From NCBI RefSeq assembly GCF_029968035.1, contig NZ_JASCIQ010000021.1, positions 62,001-126,000 of the forward strand: 64,000 nt of DNA, in the 5' to 3' direction. This document shows, piece by piece, positions 17,342 through 26,059 of the stretch. Made by a program: the position numbers and the translations under genes. The DNA is from Streptomyces cavernicola. Its GTDB lineage: Bacteria > Actinomycetota > Actinomycetes > Streptomycetales > Streptomycetaceae. How positions within the stretch are numbered: the stretch's first letter is position 1; every line of letters starts with the position of its first letter. The notes beneath the pieces are model-generated. The model was given only the letters and a program-made list of their open reading frames with translations, did not search any database and had not been told where the DNA came from.

Positions 17342-17940
17342 CCCTGATTTCTTCGCCTCGCTGCCACCGTTGAGAGTCTGACACGCAGAGAGGAACCATC
17401 CCTCGGCGGGCACACGCGCGCCGGAGTCGGCATCCGCTGTGCACCGAACCGCGAGCATGCCCTGCGCCCCCGGCAAGATCCGAAGGAGACGCCCTAGTCC
17501 TGGTGCTGGCTGTTTGCGTCAGCCTCGCCGGCGTCAGCGACCGGGCGGTTTCGGTTGGCGGTCGGTTTTGGACATGCAGGGTCTCTGCGTCGGGCAGACC
17601 AGGGACCCGCGGCCCTGAAGTGGCGGCGCTGGGGGCTCGGGTGGCGAAGGTGCCCACGCATGCCTGGCCATGACGTCTGCGTACGCCATGGCCGGGAGGA
17701 GCGGCACGAGGACGCGAAGACGTGGGCGGCCGGAGAAGCGTCAGGCGGTCAACTGAGACCGGGCAAATGAGTCCGCTCTGGGATAACGCCGCTCGCCCAG
17801 TTCGAGATCGCGTCGGATGCCTCGGTGCGATCTCGCCAAAGGATTGCCTCGGCGCCGTACGGGACGAAAGGGTCGATCTCACCGGGCAGCGCTCTGAGGC
17901 AGCGCTGCCCCTCGGCCGGTGCGCACGCCGGGGCGGGACT
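17342..17940. other. Intergenic, no convincing gene
   Basis: 599 bp with several short overlapping frames and no frame that shows both a start with a ribosome binding site and the local codon bias. On the minus strand about 17775-17895 reads GEIDPFVPYGAEAILWRDRT, which looks like the tail of a lost gene. Nothing else is supported. Confidence 0.4.
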
Positions 17941-18333
17941 CTACGACCAGAAAGCGTCGAACGCTCTCAGATCAGTCCACAGTTCCCAGCCCTCAGTGAT
18001 CCTTCCGTCGCTGATGTGGAACACGATGGCGTAGTCCATGTCGAGTTCCTTCCCTTCACGGGACGCAGTTGCGTGCAACAGGGCGACGGTGTGCGCGTCG
18101 TTGGCGAGCACATCGTGGAGTTGTGGTCGGTAAGTGCCGCCGGAGAGTCGGAAATCGAGCTCGAACGAGGCGAAGGTGGCGTCACGGCCCTGGAAGTCGC
18201 CCGCCAGCGGGGATTGCCCAGGCACGTGCCATCGCACGTCGGGGTGGAAAACTTCTGCGAGGGCGTCCATGTTGCCTGCGGTGAAGGCATTCATGGCGCG
18301 CTTGAACACGGCGATGTTGGGATGGTTGATCAC
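17941..18333 (-). CDS. SnoaL-like / NTF2-fold protein
   Basis: A 130-aa protein with the order of elements of SnoaL-like NTF2 domains: N-terminal helix (FKRAMNAFTAGNMDALAEVF), HPDVRWHVPGQSPLAGDFQG, then beta strands ending in FHISDGRITEGWELWTD. The GTG start at 18333 was preferred because GGAGG sits 4 nt upstream; an upstream frame to 18390 lacks this. Members bind small hydrophobic molecules or act as isomerases, cyclases or hydrolases. No partner gene is adjacent. Confidence 0.78.
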   Translation of the reverse strand: MINHPNIAVFKRAMNAFTAGNMDALAEVFHPDVRWHVPGQSPLAGDFQGRDATFASFELDFRLSGGTYRPQLHDVLANDAHTVALLHATASREGKELDMDYAIVFHISDGRITEGWELWTDLRAFDAFWS

Positions 18334-18456
18334 GGCGCCTCCATGAGTCAGGAGGATGCTCGGGGGAGCGGTGTGGAGGGCAGCGACCACGCCGGATCGC
18401 CATTCCCTGCCACCCCGTTGGTTGCGGCCATGCGGAGCAGATGGCGCATGGATGTG

Positions 18457-18529
18457 CTACGACGAATCCCGGCAATGCTTCGCCATCCAATCGATGACCT
18501 CGGTCGGTGAGAATCGGAGCTGTCGGCCG
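18457..18529 (-). pseudogene. Excisionase-type HTH relic, copy A
   Basis: On the minus strand this encodes only the C-terminal end of an excisionase-like helix-turn-helix (GRQLRFSPTEVIDWMAKHCR, then a stop two codons later at 18457-18459). The upstream part of the domain is missing. The DNA (18456-18529) is 92 percent identical (6 mismatches in 74) to 50761-50834, where a longer copy remains. Such HTH proteins usually belong to integrated mobile elements. Confidence 0.6.
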
Positions 18530-18548
18530 TCTGTACCCATGCCGGATG

Positions 18549-18653
18549 CCCCCCCTGGACGAGGGCAAGGCGCTGGAGGCCTGTATCCGGTGCCCCCGGC
18601 ACGGGAGCGTCTTCCGGCCGGCGGACGGTGCCGCAGTCCGAGGGCCCGCCGCG
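18549..18653 (+). pseudogene. Rieske [2Fe-2S] domain fragment
   Basis: The plus-strand frame reads LDEGKALEACIRCPRHGSVF followed by RPADGAAVRGP. This is the second cluster-binding box of Rieske ferredoxins (CPxHGxxF, with the preceding GK..xxC segment). The first box (CxH) and any start are missing, so this is a fragment of about 35 codons. It abuts HTH relic A. Confidence 0.55.
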
Positions 18654-18697
18654 GTCGCGGTCGCGGCCATCTGGGGCTGCGTGAGGCTGGTCGGCCG

Positions 18698-18997
18698 TTA
18701 TGGAGCGTTGGTCAGGTGGCGCCAGCCGTCCATCCCGGCTTTGGTGTCGGGGGAGGTGTTCTCGACGATGCGGACGAGGGTCCGACGAAGGTGCGGCGGC
18801 TGGTGCCGCAGGCCCAGGAAGTCCATGGCCTCCAGGAGTTGGAGCAGGCCGGTCCGCTGCTCGTGGGGCAGCTGGCCGAGGGCGATTGCGGCGTCCGCGG
18901 CAGCACAGGCAGGGGCTCCCAGTGTGGTGGCGAGCGCCGCGATGCCGGCTCGTTGGGTGTCGGTGAGGGAAGCGTTCGGCTGGGGCGAAGTGCTCAT
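18698..18997 (-). CDS. Small hypothetical protein at the end of the dioxygenase/ligase operon
   Basis: A 99-aa, probably all-helical protein (TDTQRAGIAALATTLG, CAAADAAIALGQLPHEQ, GLLQLLEAMDFLGLR). It lies 49 bp downstream of the aldehyde dehydrogenase gene on the same strand and so is likely co-transcribed. ATG 18997 is used; a TTG three codons upstream follows a GGAG more closely. No family recognised. Confidence 0.55.
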   Translation of the reverse strand: MSTSPQPNASLTDTQRAGIAALATTLGAPACAAADAAIALGQLPHEQRTGLLQLLEAMDFLGLRHQPPHLRRTLVRIVENTSPDTKAGMDGWRHLTNAP

Positions 18998-19046
18998 CTG
19001 CGTCAACGTCTCCAGGGTCGGGGATCCGGTGGGAGTCGGGTGCGGG

Positions 19047-20468
19047 TCAGGGCAGTTGGATGGCCTTGGTCTCCAGGAACTCTTCGAGGCCGTGGGTGCC
19101 GAGTTCGCGTCCGGTGCCGGACTGCTTGTAGCCGCCGAAGGGGGCGTGGTGGTTCCAGGGGGCGCCGTTGATCTCGACCTGTCCGCTGCGGATGCGGCGT
19201 GCGACGTGCTGGGCTCGGTCGAGGTCGGCGGAGAACACTCCGGCGTTGAGTCCGTAAGGGGTGTCGTTGGCGATGCGGATCGCGTCGTCCTCGTCGTCGT
19301 ACGCCTGGATGACGAGTACGGGGCCGAAGATCTCTTCCTGGACGATGGCCATGTCGCGGGTGGTGTCGGAGAAGACGGTGGGTTGTACGTAGTAGCCGGT
19401 GTCGAGGCTCTGGGGTGGTTCGGTGCCGCCGGTCACCAGGCGGGCGCCTTCTTCGATGCCGCGGCGTATGTAGTCGCGTACGGTTTCGCGCTGCCGGTCG
19501 GAGATGACCGGGCCGAGGACGGTGCCGGGCTGGAACGGGTCGCCGACCGGGATGGCCTCGGCGACGGTCTTGGCGATCTGCTCGGCCTCCGCAAGGCGGG
19601 CGCGGGGCACGATCAGCCGGGTGAGGGCGGAGCAGGTCTGTCCGGTGTTGAGGAAGCAGGCGGTCACGCCGCGGGTCACGGCGGCGGTGAGGTCGGCGTC
19701 GTCGAGGACGATGAGTGGGGACTTGCCGCCCAGTTCGAGGGCGACCCGCTTGACCGTGGCGGCGGCGAGTTCAGCGACGCGGCGCCCGGCCCGCGTCGAC
19801 CCGGTGAAGGACACCATGTCCACCTCGGGGTGGGCGGCGATGGCTTCACCGACCACTGTTCCCTTGCCGCTCACCAGGTTGAACACCCCGTCGGGCAGGC
19901 CGACTTCGTGGAGTATGTCGGCGAGGACGAAGGCGTTCAGCGGTGCCACTTCGCTGGGCTTGAGGACGACGGTGCAGCCGGTGGCCAGGGCCGGGGCGAT
20001 CTTGGCGGCGATCTGGTGCAGCGGGTAGTTCCAGGGGGTGATGGCGCCGACCACGCCGATCGGTTCGCGTACGACGAGGGAGTTGTGCTGCTGTTCGGTG
20101 AAGGCGTAGGAGCGGGCGAGTTCGGCGGCGGTGGCGAACGACATGACGGGCAGGCCGACTTGGATGAGGTTGCTGTGGAGGTAGGGCATGCCGACCTCTT
20201 GGCTGATCAGGGTGGCGAGCTCGGTCTGGCGGTCGAGGAGGGCCTCGACGGCGCGGTCGAGCAGCTTCGCACGCTGTTCGGCGGGGGTCTGCGACCAGTC
20301 CGCGAAGGCCCGTCGGGCGGCGGTCACCGCGCGGTCGACGTCCTCGGCGGTGCCGGCGGGGGTGCTTCCCATGACCTGTTCGGTCGCGGCGTTGACGACC
20401 TGTGTGGTCTCGCTGCCGGTGGACGGGGTCCAGGCCCCGTCGACGTAGATCTTGCTGCGGTGGTTCAT
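19047..20468 (-). CDS. Aldehyde dehydrogenase family protein
   Basis: A 473-aa NAD(P)-dependent aldehyde dehydrogenase. Cofactor segment ITPWNYPLHQIAAKIAPAL, GSTRAGRRVAE, general base Glu in LELGGKSP and the catalytic Cys in NTGQTCSALTRL are all present, as is EEIFGPVL near the C-terminus. The length is normal. It should oxidise an aldehyde to the acid, which the adjacent acyl-CoA ligase (33 bp upstream) could then activate. Substrate unknown; an aromatic or aliphatic aldehyde released by the dioxygenase is plausible. Confidence 0.9.
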   Translation of the reverse strand: MNHRSKIYVDGAWTPSTGSETTQVVNAATEQVMGSTPAGTAEDVDRAVTAARRAFADWSQTPAEQRAKLLDRAVEALLDRQTELATLISQEVGMPYLHSNLIQVGLPVMSFATAAELARSYAFTEQQHNSLVVREPIGVVGAITPWNYPLHQIAAKIAPALATGCTVVLKPSEVAPLNAFVLADILHEVGLPDGVFNLVSGKGTVVGEAIAAHPEVDMVSFTGSTRAGRRVAELAAATVKRVALELGGKSPLIVLDDADLTAAVTRGVTACFLNTGQTCSALTRLIVPRARLAEAEQIAKTVAEAIPVGDPFQPGTVLGPVISDRQRETVRDYIRRGIEEGARLVTGGTEPPQSLDTGYYVQPTVFSDTTRDMAIVQEEIFGPVLVIQAYDDEDDAIRIANDTPYGLNAGVFSADLDRAQHVARRIRSGQVEINGAPWNHHAPFGGYKQSGTGRELGTHGLEEFLETKAIQLP

Positions 20469-20501
20469 CGGTGGTCGCTCTCCTTGGGGGGCGGGGCGGT
20501 G

Positions 20502-22043
20502 TCAGGCCAGCTCGCGCTTGAGGATCTTTCCGGTGGGGCCGAGCGGCAGGGCTTCGCGGAATTCCACGAGCCGTGGGTACTTGTGGCCGGCCATGGCCGC
20601 CTTGCTCCACGCCACCAGCTCGTCCTCGGTGACGGTGCTTTCGGGGGTGGGGATCACGAAGGCTTTGACTTCCTCGCCGTGGCGGTTGTGCGGTACGCCG
20701 ACGACGGCGGCGAGGCTGACGGCGGGGTGGGTCATGAGGGCTTCCTCGACCTCGCGCGGGTAGACGTTGAAGCCGCCGCGGATGATGAGGTCCTTGACCC
20801 GGTCGACGATGTAGAGGTAGCCGTCCTCGTCGCGGCGGCCGATGTCGCCGGTGTGGAACCACCCGTCGCGCAGTGCCTCGGCCGTCTCCGCGGGGCGTCC
20901 GAAGTAGCCCTTCATGACGTTGTGGCCCTTGATGACCAGTTCGCCCGGCTCGCCGACGGGTGCCTCCCGGCCGTCCTCGTCGACGACCCGGACCTCAACG
21001 CCCCATACCGGCAGGCCGATCGAGCCCGGTCGGACGGGCCGGTCCTGGCGGTTGAAGGTGGCGGTGGGGCAGGTCTCGGAGAGGCCGTACCCCTCCAGGA
21101 TCTGCACGCCGAACTTCTCGGTGAAGCCGCGCAGAACCGCCGGTGGCAGCGGGGCGCCGCCCGAGACGGCCACCCGGAGCGTTGCGCGGACGGCATCGAG
21201 GTCGATGCTGTCGGTGTCGGCGTTGAGCAGTTCCCAGTACATCGTCGGGACGCCCGCGAAGAAGGTGACCTGCTCGCGTTGCGTCAGCGTCAGCACGTCG
21301 GCCGCGGAGAAGCGGGGGAGCAGGACCAGCGTCGCGCGGGAGTAGAAACCGGCGTTCATCTGTGTGGTCTGGGCGAAGCTGTGGAACAGCGGTAGGGCGA
21401 TGAGCTGTACGTCGTGTGGGTGCCACTCGTACATCACGTCGTAGAGCCGGGCGTTGAGCAGCATGTTCGCGTGGCTGAGTTCGGCGCCCTTGGGCTGCCC
21501 GGTGGTGCCGCTGGTGTAGAGGATGACCGCGGTGTCCTGCGGCTCGGTCGGCACGGTCTCGAACGTCGTCGGCCGGCCCTCAAGGGCGGCACCGAGCGTC
21601 TGTGCGCCGGCGATCGGTGAGGAGGCTGTGGGATCCGCGGTCAGGAGGAAGAAGTGCTCGCACTTCTCCGCCGCCTGGAAGCCGGCCCAGCCTTCGTCCC
21701 CGAGGCGGAGCTGCTCTGTGCCTTCGAAGCAGAGGAACGCCTTCGCCTGCGAGTCCTCCAAGTGGTAGGCGATCTCACGGGACTTGAGCAGGACGTTGAG
21801 TGGTACGACGACGCCGCCCGCCTTGAGGATGCCGTAGTAGACGATCGGGAAGTACGGCACGTTGGGGCAGGCGAGCGCGACCCTGTCGCCCGGCTCGATA
21901 CCGGAGGCGACCAGCAGATGCGCCACTTGGTTGGCTGCCGCCTCAACTGCCGCGTAGGACAGCCGTGTTGATCCGCACACGACCGCCTCACGCGACGGCT
22001 GCTCGCGTGCGGAATCCTCAAGCAGCATGGCAAGGTTGAGCAT
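20502..22043 (-). CDS. AMP-dependent acyl-CoA synthetase/ligase
   Basis: A 513-aa adenylate-forming enzyme (FadD-like). The P-loop ILYTSGTTGQPKGAELSH, the A5 motif GYGLSETCP, the A7-A8 hinge HTGDIGRRDEDGYLYIVDR-KDLI and the C-terminal catalytic lysine in GPTGKILKREL are intact. It makes an acyl-CoA from a carboxylic acid, ATP and CoA in the cytoplasm. GAAGGA precedes the ATG at 22043. Part of the minus-strand operon with MFS and dioxygenase genes. Confidence 0.9.
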   Translation of the reverse strand: MLNLAMLLEDSAREQPSREAVVCGSTRLSYAAVEAAANQVAHLLVASGIEPGDRVALACPNVPYFPIVYYGILKAGGVVVPLNVLLKSREIAYHLEDSQAKAFLCFEGTEQLRLGDEGWAGFQAAEKCEHFFLLTADPTASSPIAGAQTLGAALEGRPTTFETVPTEPQDTAVILYTSGTTGQPKGAELSHANMLLNARLYDVMYEWHPHDVQLIALPLFHSFAQTTQMNAGFYSRATLVLLPRFSAADVLTLTQREQVTFFAGVPTMYWELLNADTDSIDLDAVRATLRVAVSGGAPLPPAVLRGFTEKFGVQILEGYGLSETCPTATFNRQDRPVRPGSIGLPVWGVEVRVVDEDGREAPVGEPGELVIKGHNVMKGYFGRPAETAEALRDGWFHTGDIGRRDEDGYLYIVDRVKDLIIRGGFNVYPREVEEALMTHPAVSLAAVVGVPHNRHGEEVKAFVIPTPESTVTEDELVAWSKAAMAGHKYPRLVEFREALPLGPTGKILKRELA

Positions 22044-22115
22044 CTGTCGTCGTCCTTCGGTCAGGTGTGGGACATGAGCGGCCGACGCGCGTCGCAGTCG
22101 GCGGGCCGTGGTGTG

Positions 22116-23432
22116 TCAGGTGTTGGCGCGGGTGGCGTCGCGGGCCGGGTCGATGAGGGTGAGGGCCGCGAGGGCGCCAAGGAGCAGGAGGGCTCCGGAG
22201 AGCACGATGGCGCTCTGGTAGCCGGTCTCGCCCTGGGTGTCGAGCAGGTGTCCGACGACGGCGGGGGCGATGAGGCCCGCGGTGGTGACGGTGGCGTTCA
22301 TCGTGCCGAGGGCGCCGCCGCGCCGGGCGGGCGGGGCCAGTTCGGTGATGGTGGTGACCGCGACGGCCGCGAAGGAACCGCCCAGTCCGAGGCCGACGGC
22401 AAGGAGTGCGGTCTTCGCTGCCGTGCCGTCCACCAGGGGTACGGCCAGGCAGGCGGCCGCACCGATGAACAGCAGGCCGCTGCCGACTCTGCCGCGCGCC
22501 CAGCGGCTGCTGACGCCGCGGCGCATGAGCCATCCGGTGACGGCGGCCTGGCCGAGCAGTGTGAGTCCGCCCAGGACCCAGGTGAGGGCGACGAGGTTGG
22601 CGGAGGCGCTTGGGGAGTGGCCCAGGCCGCTGCGTAGGTAGGAGGGCAGCCAGGCGAGCATCAGCGCCAGCGTCCAGTAGCTGGTGAAGTACGCGAGGGT
22701 GGTGCCGAGCCAGGTGCGGGTGCCCAGGATCCGCCGGTAGGCGGGCCTGGCCGCAGCGGTGTCGGAGACGGGCCCGGAGGTGGTGGAGGGGGCCTCCGGG
22801 GTGTTGGTCCGGTACGGTCCGTCGGCGCCGAGGAGGGCCCAGGCGACGGCCCACAGCACTCCGACGGCGGCCAGCACCCAGAGCGCGGCACGCCAGCCAT
22901 GGTGGTTGATGACCCAGGTCAGGCCGGGTGCGGCGGTGATCACGCCCAGGGTGACGCCGAGGGTGACCAGGGCCCCGGGGAGGTTGCGCCGATGGTTGGG
23001 GAACCAGGACATCGCGGCCTGCTGGGCGACGGGGAAGGCGGGACCTTCGGCCGCGCCCAGCATGACGCGCGACCCGATCAGTACGGCCAGACCGCCGCCC
23101 AGCGCGGCCGGTGTCTGAGCGATCGACCAGAGCAGGGCCATGGCCAGGAGCAGCCATTTCGGTCGTACGCGGTCGGCGAGCAGCCCCACCGCGGCGCCGG
23201 CGACGGAGAAGAGCAGGAAGAAGGCGCTGTTGGCGAGTCCGAAGTCGGTGGCCGACAGGCCCATGTCCGTGCGGATCTGCTCGGCCGCGAGGCCGAGCAC
23301 GGACTTGTCCGCGAAGTTGACCATCATGAAGACCACGAGCAGGGCGGTGACGGTCCAGGCGCGGGCGCCGGCGCCCCGGCCTGCCGGCGGGGTCTTGTCG
23401 AACTGTCTGGGTGCGGTTCCGGCGGCGGTCAC
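22116..23432 (-). CDS. MFS transporter, aromatic/organic-acid type
   Basis: A 438-aa protein with about 12 membrane segments split by a central loop. FMMVNFADKSVLGLAAEQI at the first segment and GLLADRVRPKW in loop 2-3 fit the anion:cation symporter (ACS) branch of the major facilitator superfamily, which imports organic acids. The GTG at 23432 is used because CGGAGGACCTC precedes it; the frame upstream is shadow of the dioxygenase gene. It may import the substrate of the adjacent dioxygenase, ligase and dehydrogenase. Confidence 0.85.
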   Translation of the reverse strand: MTAAGTAPRQFDKTPPAGRGAGARAWTVTALLVVFMMVNFADKSVLGLAAEQIRTDMGLSATDFGLANSAFFLLFSVAGAAVGLLADRVRPKWLLLAMALLWSIAQTPAALGGGLAVLIGSRVMLGAAEGPAFPVAQQAAMSWFPNHRRNLPGALVTLGVTLGVITAAPGLTWVINHHGWRAALWVLAAVGVLWAVAWALLGADGPYRTNTPEAPSTTSGPVSDTAAARPAYRRILGTRTWLGTTLAYFTSYWTLALMLAWLPSYLRSGLGHSPSASANLVALTWVLGGLTLLGQAAVTGWLMRRGVSSRWARGRVGSGLLFIGAAACLAVPLVDGTAAKTALLAVGLGLGGSFAAVAVTTITELAPPARRGGALGTMNATVTTAGLIAPAVVGHLLDTQGETGYQSAIVLSGALLLLGALAALTLIDPARDATRANT

Positions 23433-23548
23433 GAGGTCCTCCGAAAGGGATTGCCGGTCACGAGGTGGACGCACGTGGAAGCGGGCCTGCTTCCAGGAAG
23501 CGTGCTGGGGCCCGGCACCGCACGTGGTGCGGGCGGCGGAGGAGCGGA

Positions 23549-24472
23549 TCAGGAGAGGGGGACGCCGGCGATCGCGATGCGCTCCATGACGCGTCGCTGC
23601 GGGAAGTAGTCGTTGATCGCGTAGTGCTGGACCGCGATGTTGTCCCAGATCGCGATGGAGTCCGGCTGCCAGCGGAAGCGGATCTGGTACTCGGGGACGC
23701 GGGCCTGGAGGACGAGTTCGTCGAGGAGCTCGCGGCTCTCGGTGTCGGACAGGCCGACGATCCGTGTGGTGAAGGGCTCGTTGACGTAGAGCACCTTGCG
23801 TCCGGACTGCGGGTGGCGGACGACCACCGGATGCTCCACCGGCGGCAGGGTCTTGCGCAGCGGGGCGATCTGGTCCTCGGTCATGGTCGATCCCCAACTG
23901 GGCACCCAGTCGTGCACCGCGGTGAGTCCCTCGATCCGGTCCTTCAGGGGCTCGGAGAGGTTGTCGTACGCGGCCCCCATGTCCGCCCACATCGTGTCGC
24001 CGCCTGCGGGGGGCACCTCGATGGCGCGCAGTACGGAACCCAGGGCCGGCGCGGCCATGAAGGAGTGGTCGCTGTGCCAGATGTTCTCGTTGCCGATCAT
24101 CGCGGCGTCCTTGGCCAGGCGGGAGACACCGGCGGTGTCGGCCTTGGGGAAGAAGGGGTTCGCCTCCCGCTCGCCCCAGAGCCCGGCGAGCGCGACATGG
24201 TGCTCGGGGGTGAAGCGGTGCTGGTCGCGGAAGAAGATCACCTTCCACTCGAGGAGGGCCTGCCGCAGCTCGTCGGCGAGGCCGTCGCCGATCGGCTGGG
24301 AGAGGTCGACGCCGGTGATCTCGGCGCCGATGTGCGGGGTGAGCGGTGCGATGTCCAGCATCCGGTACTCGGTCCGGCGGGCGCCCGGAGCCGTGCGGTT
24401 CAGGACACGCTGCCCGTAGTGCATCAGGGGCTTGTCGAGGGCGGGCTTCGGGGTGACGACGGTCGTTGCCAT
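23549..24472 (-). CDS. TauD/TfdA family Fe(II)/2-oxoglutarate dioxygenase
   Basis: A 307-aa non-heme iron dioxygenase. The HxD iron ligands are in WHSDHSF and the distal His in VQHYAINDY near the C-terminus, followed by RRVMERIAIAG with the 2-oxoglutarate-binding arginine. HIGAEITGVDLSQPI at the N-terminus is typical of TauD/TfdA. These enzymes hydroxylate a carbon next to a sulfonate, ether or similar leaving group, releasing an aldehyde, which would feed the aldehyde dehydrogenase in the same operon. A GGAGGAG ribosome binding site precedes the ATG. Confidence 0.88.
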   Translation of the reverse strand: MATTVVTPKPALDKPLMHYGQRVLNRTAPGARRTEYRMLDIAPLTPHIGAEITGVDLSQPIGDGLADELRQALLEWKVIFFRDQHRFTPEHHVALAGLWGEREANPFFPKADTAGVSRLAKDAAMIGNENIWHSDHSFMAAPALGSVLRAIEVPPAGGDTMWADMGAAYDNLSEPLKDRIEGLTAVHDWVPSWGSTMTEDQIAPLRKTLPPVEHPVVVRHPQSGRKVLYVNEPFTTRIVGLSDTESRELLDELVLQARVPEYQIRFRWQPDSIAIWDNIAVQHYAINDYFPQRRVMERIAIAGVPLS

Positions 24473-24490
24473 GAGGGCTCCTCCGCGGTG

Positions 24491-24506
24491 ACGAAACCAA
24501 TTTCGT
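24491..24506. promoter_or_regulatory. Candidate TetR operator before the dioxygenase operon
   Basis: ACGAAA-CCAA-TTTCGT is a perfect 6-4-6 inverted repeat lying 19 bp upstream of the dioxygenase ATG, in a locally AT-rich tract that also contains CGTTAACG (24504-24511). The TetR gene just upstream (24613-25215) is the natural candidate to bind it. Confidence 0.5.
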
Positions 24507-24612
24507 TAACGGGAGTATCGATATTGCGACGCGTCGGGGCAAGGGCCTGGGCACAGCAAAATTTCAGGACCGCCTCAAGGCAGCCGACTCCGGCCGGGCG
24601 TGAACCCTGGGC

Positions 24613-25215
24613 TCAGGGCTGAACGCCCACGGCGCGGGCGACCAGCTCGACCAGCTCGTCCACCAGCCGGCTGTCGGGCAGCTCCTGCTCGCTCACCAAG
24701 CGGAACACCAGAGGCGCGGCCACCAGGGTCGCCGCGGCCCCGACGTCGGTGTCGGGCCGCACCTCCCCGCGCTCGATACCGCGCTCCAGGATGTGCCGGG
24801 TCTCGCTCATGACCCGGGCGGTGTAGGCCCCGTACGCGCTGCGCCCGGCTCCGGCCTCGGCCGCCAGGCCGACGACGCCGGCGATGAGGCGGTCGGTCCC
24901 GGGCCTGCGGTACGCCTCCATGCGCGCGGTGAGCACCTCGCGCAGCTCGGCACGGAAGTCCCCCAGGTCGGGGACGGACAGGGGGCCGATGCGCGACTCG
25001 GCAGCCGCGATGATCAGGTTCTGCTTGGTGGGCCAGCGCCGGTAGATGGCAGGCTTGCTCACCTCCGCACGCAGAGCCACCGCGTCCATCGTGACCGCGC
25101 TCATCCCCTCCTCCGCGACCAGCGCGACGACCGCTTCGAGCACCGCGTGAGTGACCCTCTCCTCCCGCGGGCGCCCCGGTCCCCGTGCCGCGCCCCGAGC
25201 CTGCTTCTCGACCAT
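24613..25215 (-). CDS. TetR/AcrR family regulator
   Basis: A 200-aa TetR-type repressor. The HTH is at about residues 22-65 (VTMDAVALRAEVSKPAIYRR, then WPTKQNLI), and a TetR_C-type ligand domain follows. A basic N-terminus (ARGAARGPGRPREERV) precedes the HTH, as is common. It lies 140 bp upstream of the dioxygenase operon in the same direction and probably controls it through the palindrome at 24491-24506. Confidence 0.85.
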   Translation of the reverse strand: MVEKQARGAARGPGRPREERVTHAVLEAVVALVAEEGMSAVTMDAVALRAEVSKPAIYRRWPTKQNLIIAAAESRIGPLSVPDLGDFRAELREVLTARMEAYRRPGTDRLIAGVVGLAAEAGAGRSAYGAYTARVMSETRHILERGIERGEVRPDTDVGAAATLVAAPLVFRLVSEQELPDSRLVDELVELVARAVGVQP

Positions 25216-25972
25216 GCCCTGACCCTATGGGTTGCGCCGCAGGCCAACCAGGCCGGGGCGTCGGCGCTCTCGTGGGAAGCCCGCGTGTACCCGCCGACGG
25301 GGCCGAGCCTGCGCCGGCGCGGCCTCAAATCCAGGCCGCAGAAGGGGTGTTCTGAATGAGGCGTCGTGTCGCGCTTCCCACCGGGTCCGGCAGGGCCTGC
25401 CTCGGCTGCGGGCGGGCGGCGCGGGATCGAGCAGGCCAAATCCCGGCGCGCCGCCGCCCTCTTCGGTCTGTGAGGCTCGGCTCTGGTGCGCCACCACGTC
25501 CAGCACCGCCGGGTACGGGCCACTGACACGGCACCGCTCTTCGCTCAACTGGCCATTCACGGCGGGCCGTTCCGCGAGTACGTGGCCGCCACCGCTGGAC
25601 ACGCGCCTCACGTGATGGTCGGTTCAAGGTGCGCCCAGGTCGGGGTCGCCGGTCCGCCGGTTGCCGGGTGCGGCCGGGGCCGTGCTGGTCGGTGCTGGTC
25701 GGTCCAGTAGTCGACGATCGCGGTGGTGACTTCCTCGGCGGACAGCTTTCCGTCGCCGTCGCGACAGGGGCGTCAGAGGCGGGCCTCGCGGACGCCCTGC
25801 GGGCGGCTCGCCCCGGAGTCTGAGGGGGCGGCCGATCACCACACGGTCGTGCTGTCGCACCTTGATGCCTGGTCGGAGGCGGGCGCCGGGGCAGTACCGC
25901 TGGTGGTGGCCTGGGCGGACCGGCGTGGCTGGCCGGTTGACGGATTCCACTCCTGCCAGCACACTGAGCGAA
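25216..25972. other. Intergenic, possible decayed coding sequence
   Basis: About 757 bp without a convincing gene. Minus-strand frames near 25225-25611 and 25640-25960 show local coding-like composition (for example EEVTTAIVDYWTDQHRP) but are broken by frame changes and have no credible starts. They could be remnants of genes lost when the flanking catabolic operons were assembled. Confidence 0.35.
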
Positions 25973-25998
25973 CGCTTACCAACTAAGCGGTTGCTTAG
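25973..25998. promoter_or_regulatory. Overlapping palindromes before the acyl-CoA dehydrogenase/thiolase operon
   Basis: Two inverted repeats overlap: CGCTTA-N5-TAAGCG (25973-25989) and CTAAGC-GGTT-GCTTAG (25983-25998). The second one, read on the other strand, contains ACCGCTTAGT, shared with the palindrome at 3671-3691. The site lies 62 bp before the ATG at 26060 and fits a TetR-family operator that can bind two dimers. Confidence 0.5.
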
Positions 25999-26059
25999 CG
26001 TGGGATTTCTCGGTGCTGTGGCCATTCCGGCGCGTTCCTCCCCGTTCTGAGGTGAAACC

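Noticed and set aside
18507..21395. A 962-residue open frame on the plus strand
   Set aside because: It lies antisense to the aldehyde dehydrogenase and acyl-CoA ligase genes, is Gly/Val/Asp-rich shadow sequence, and has no domain; only its first 50 codons hold a real (Rieske) fragment.
22116..24554. An 812-residue minus-strand frame suggesting a fusion protein upstream of the MFS domain
   Set aside because: The part before 23432 is out-of-frame shadow of the dioxygenase gene; the transporter has its own GTG and ribosome binding site.
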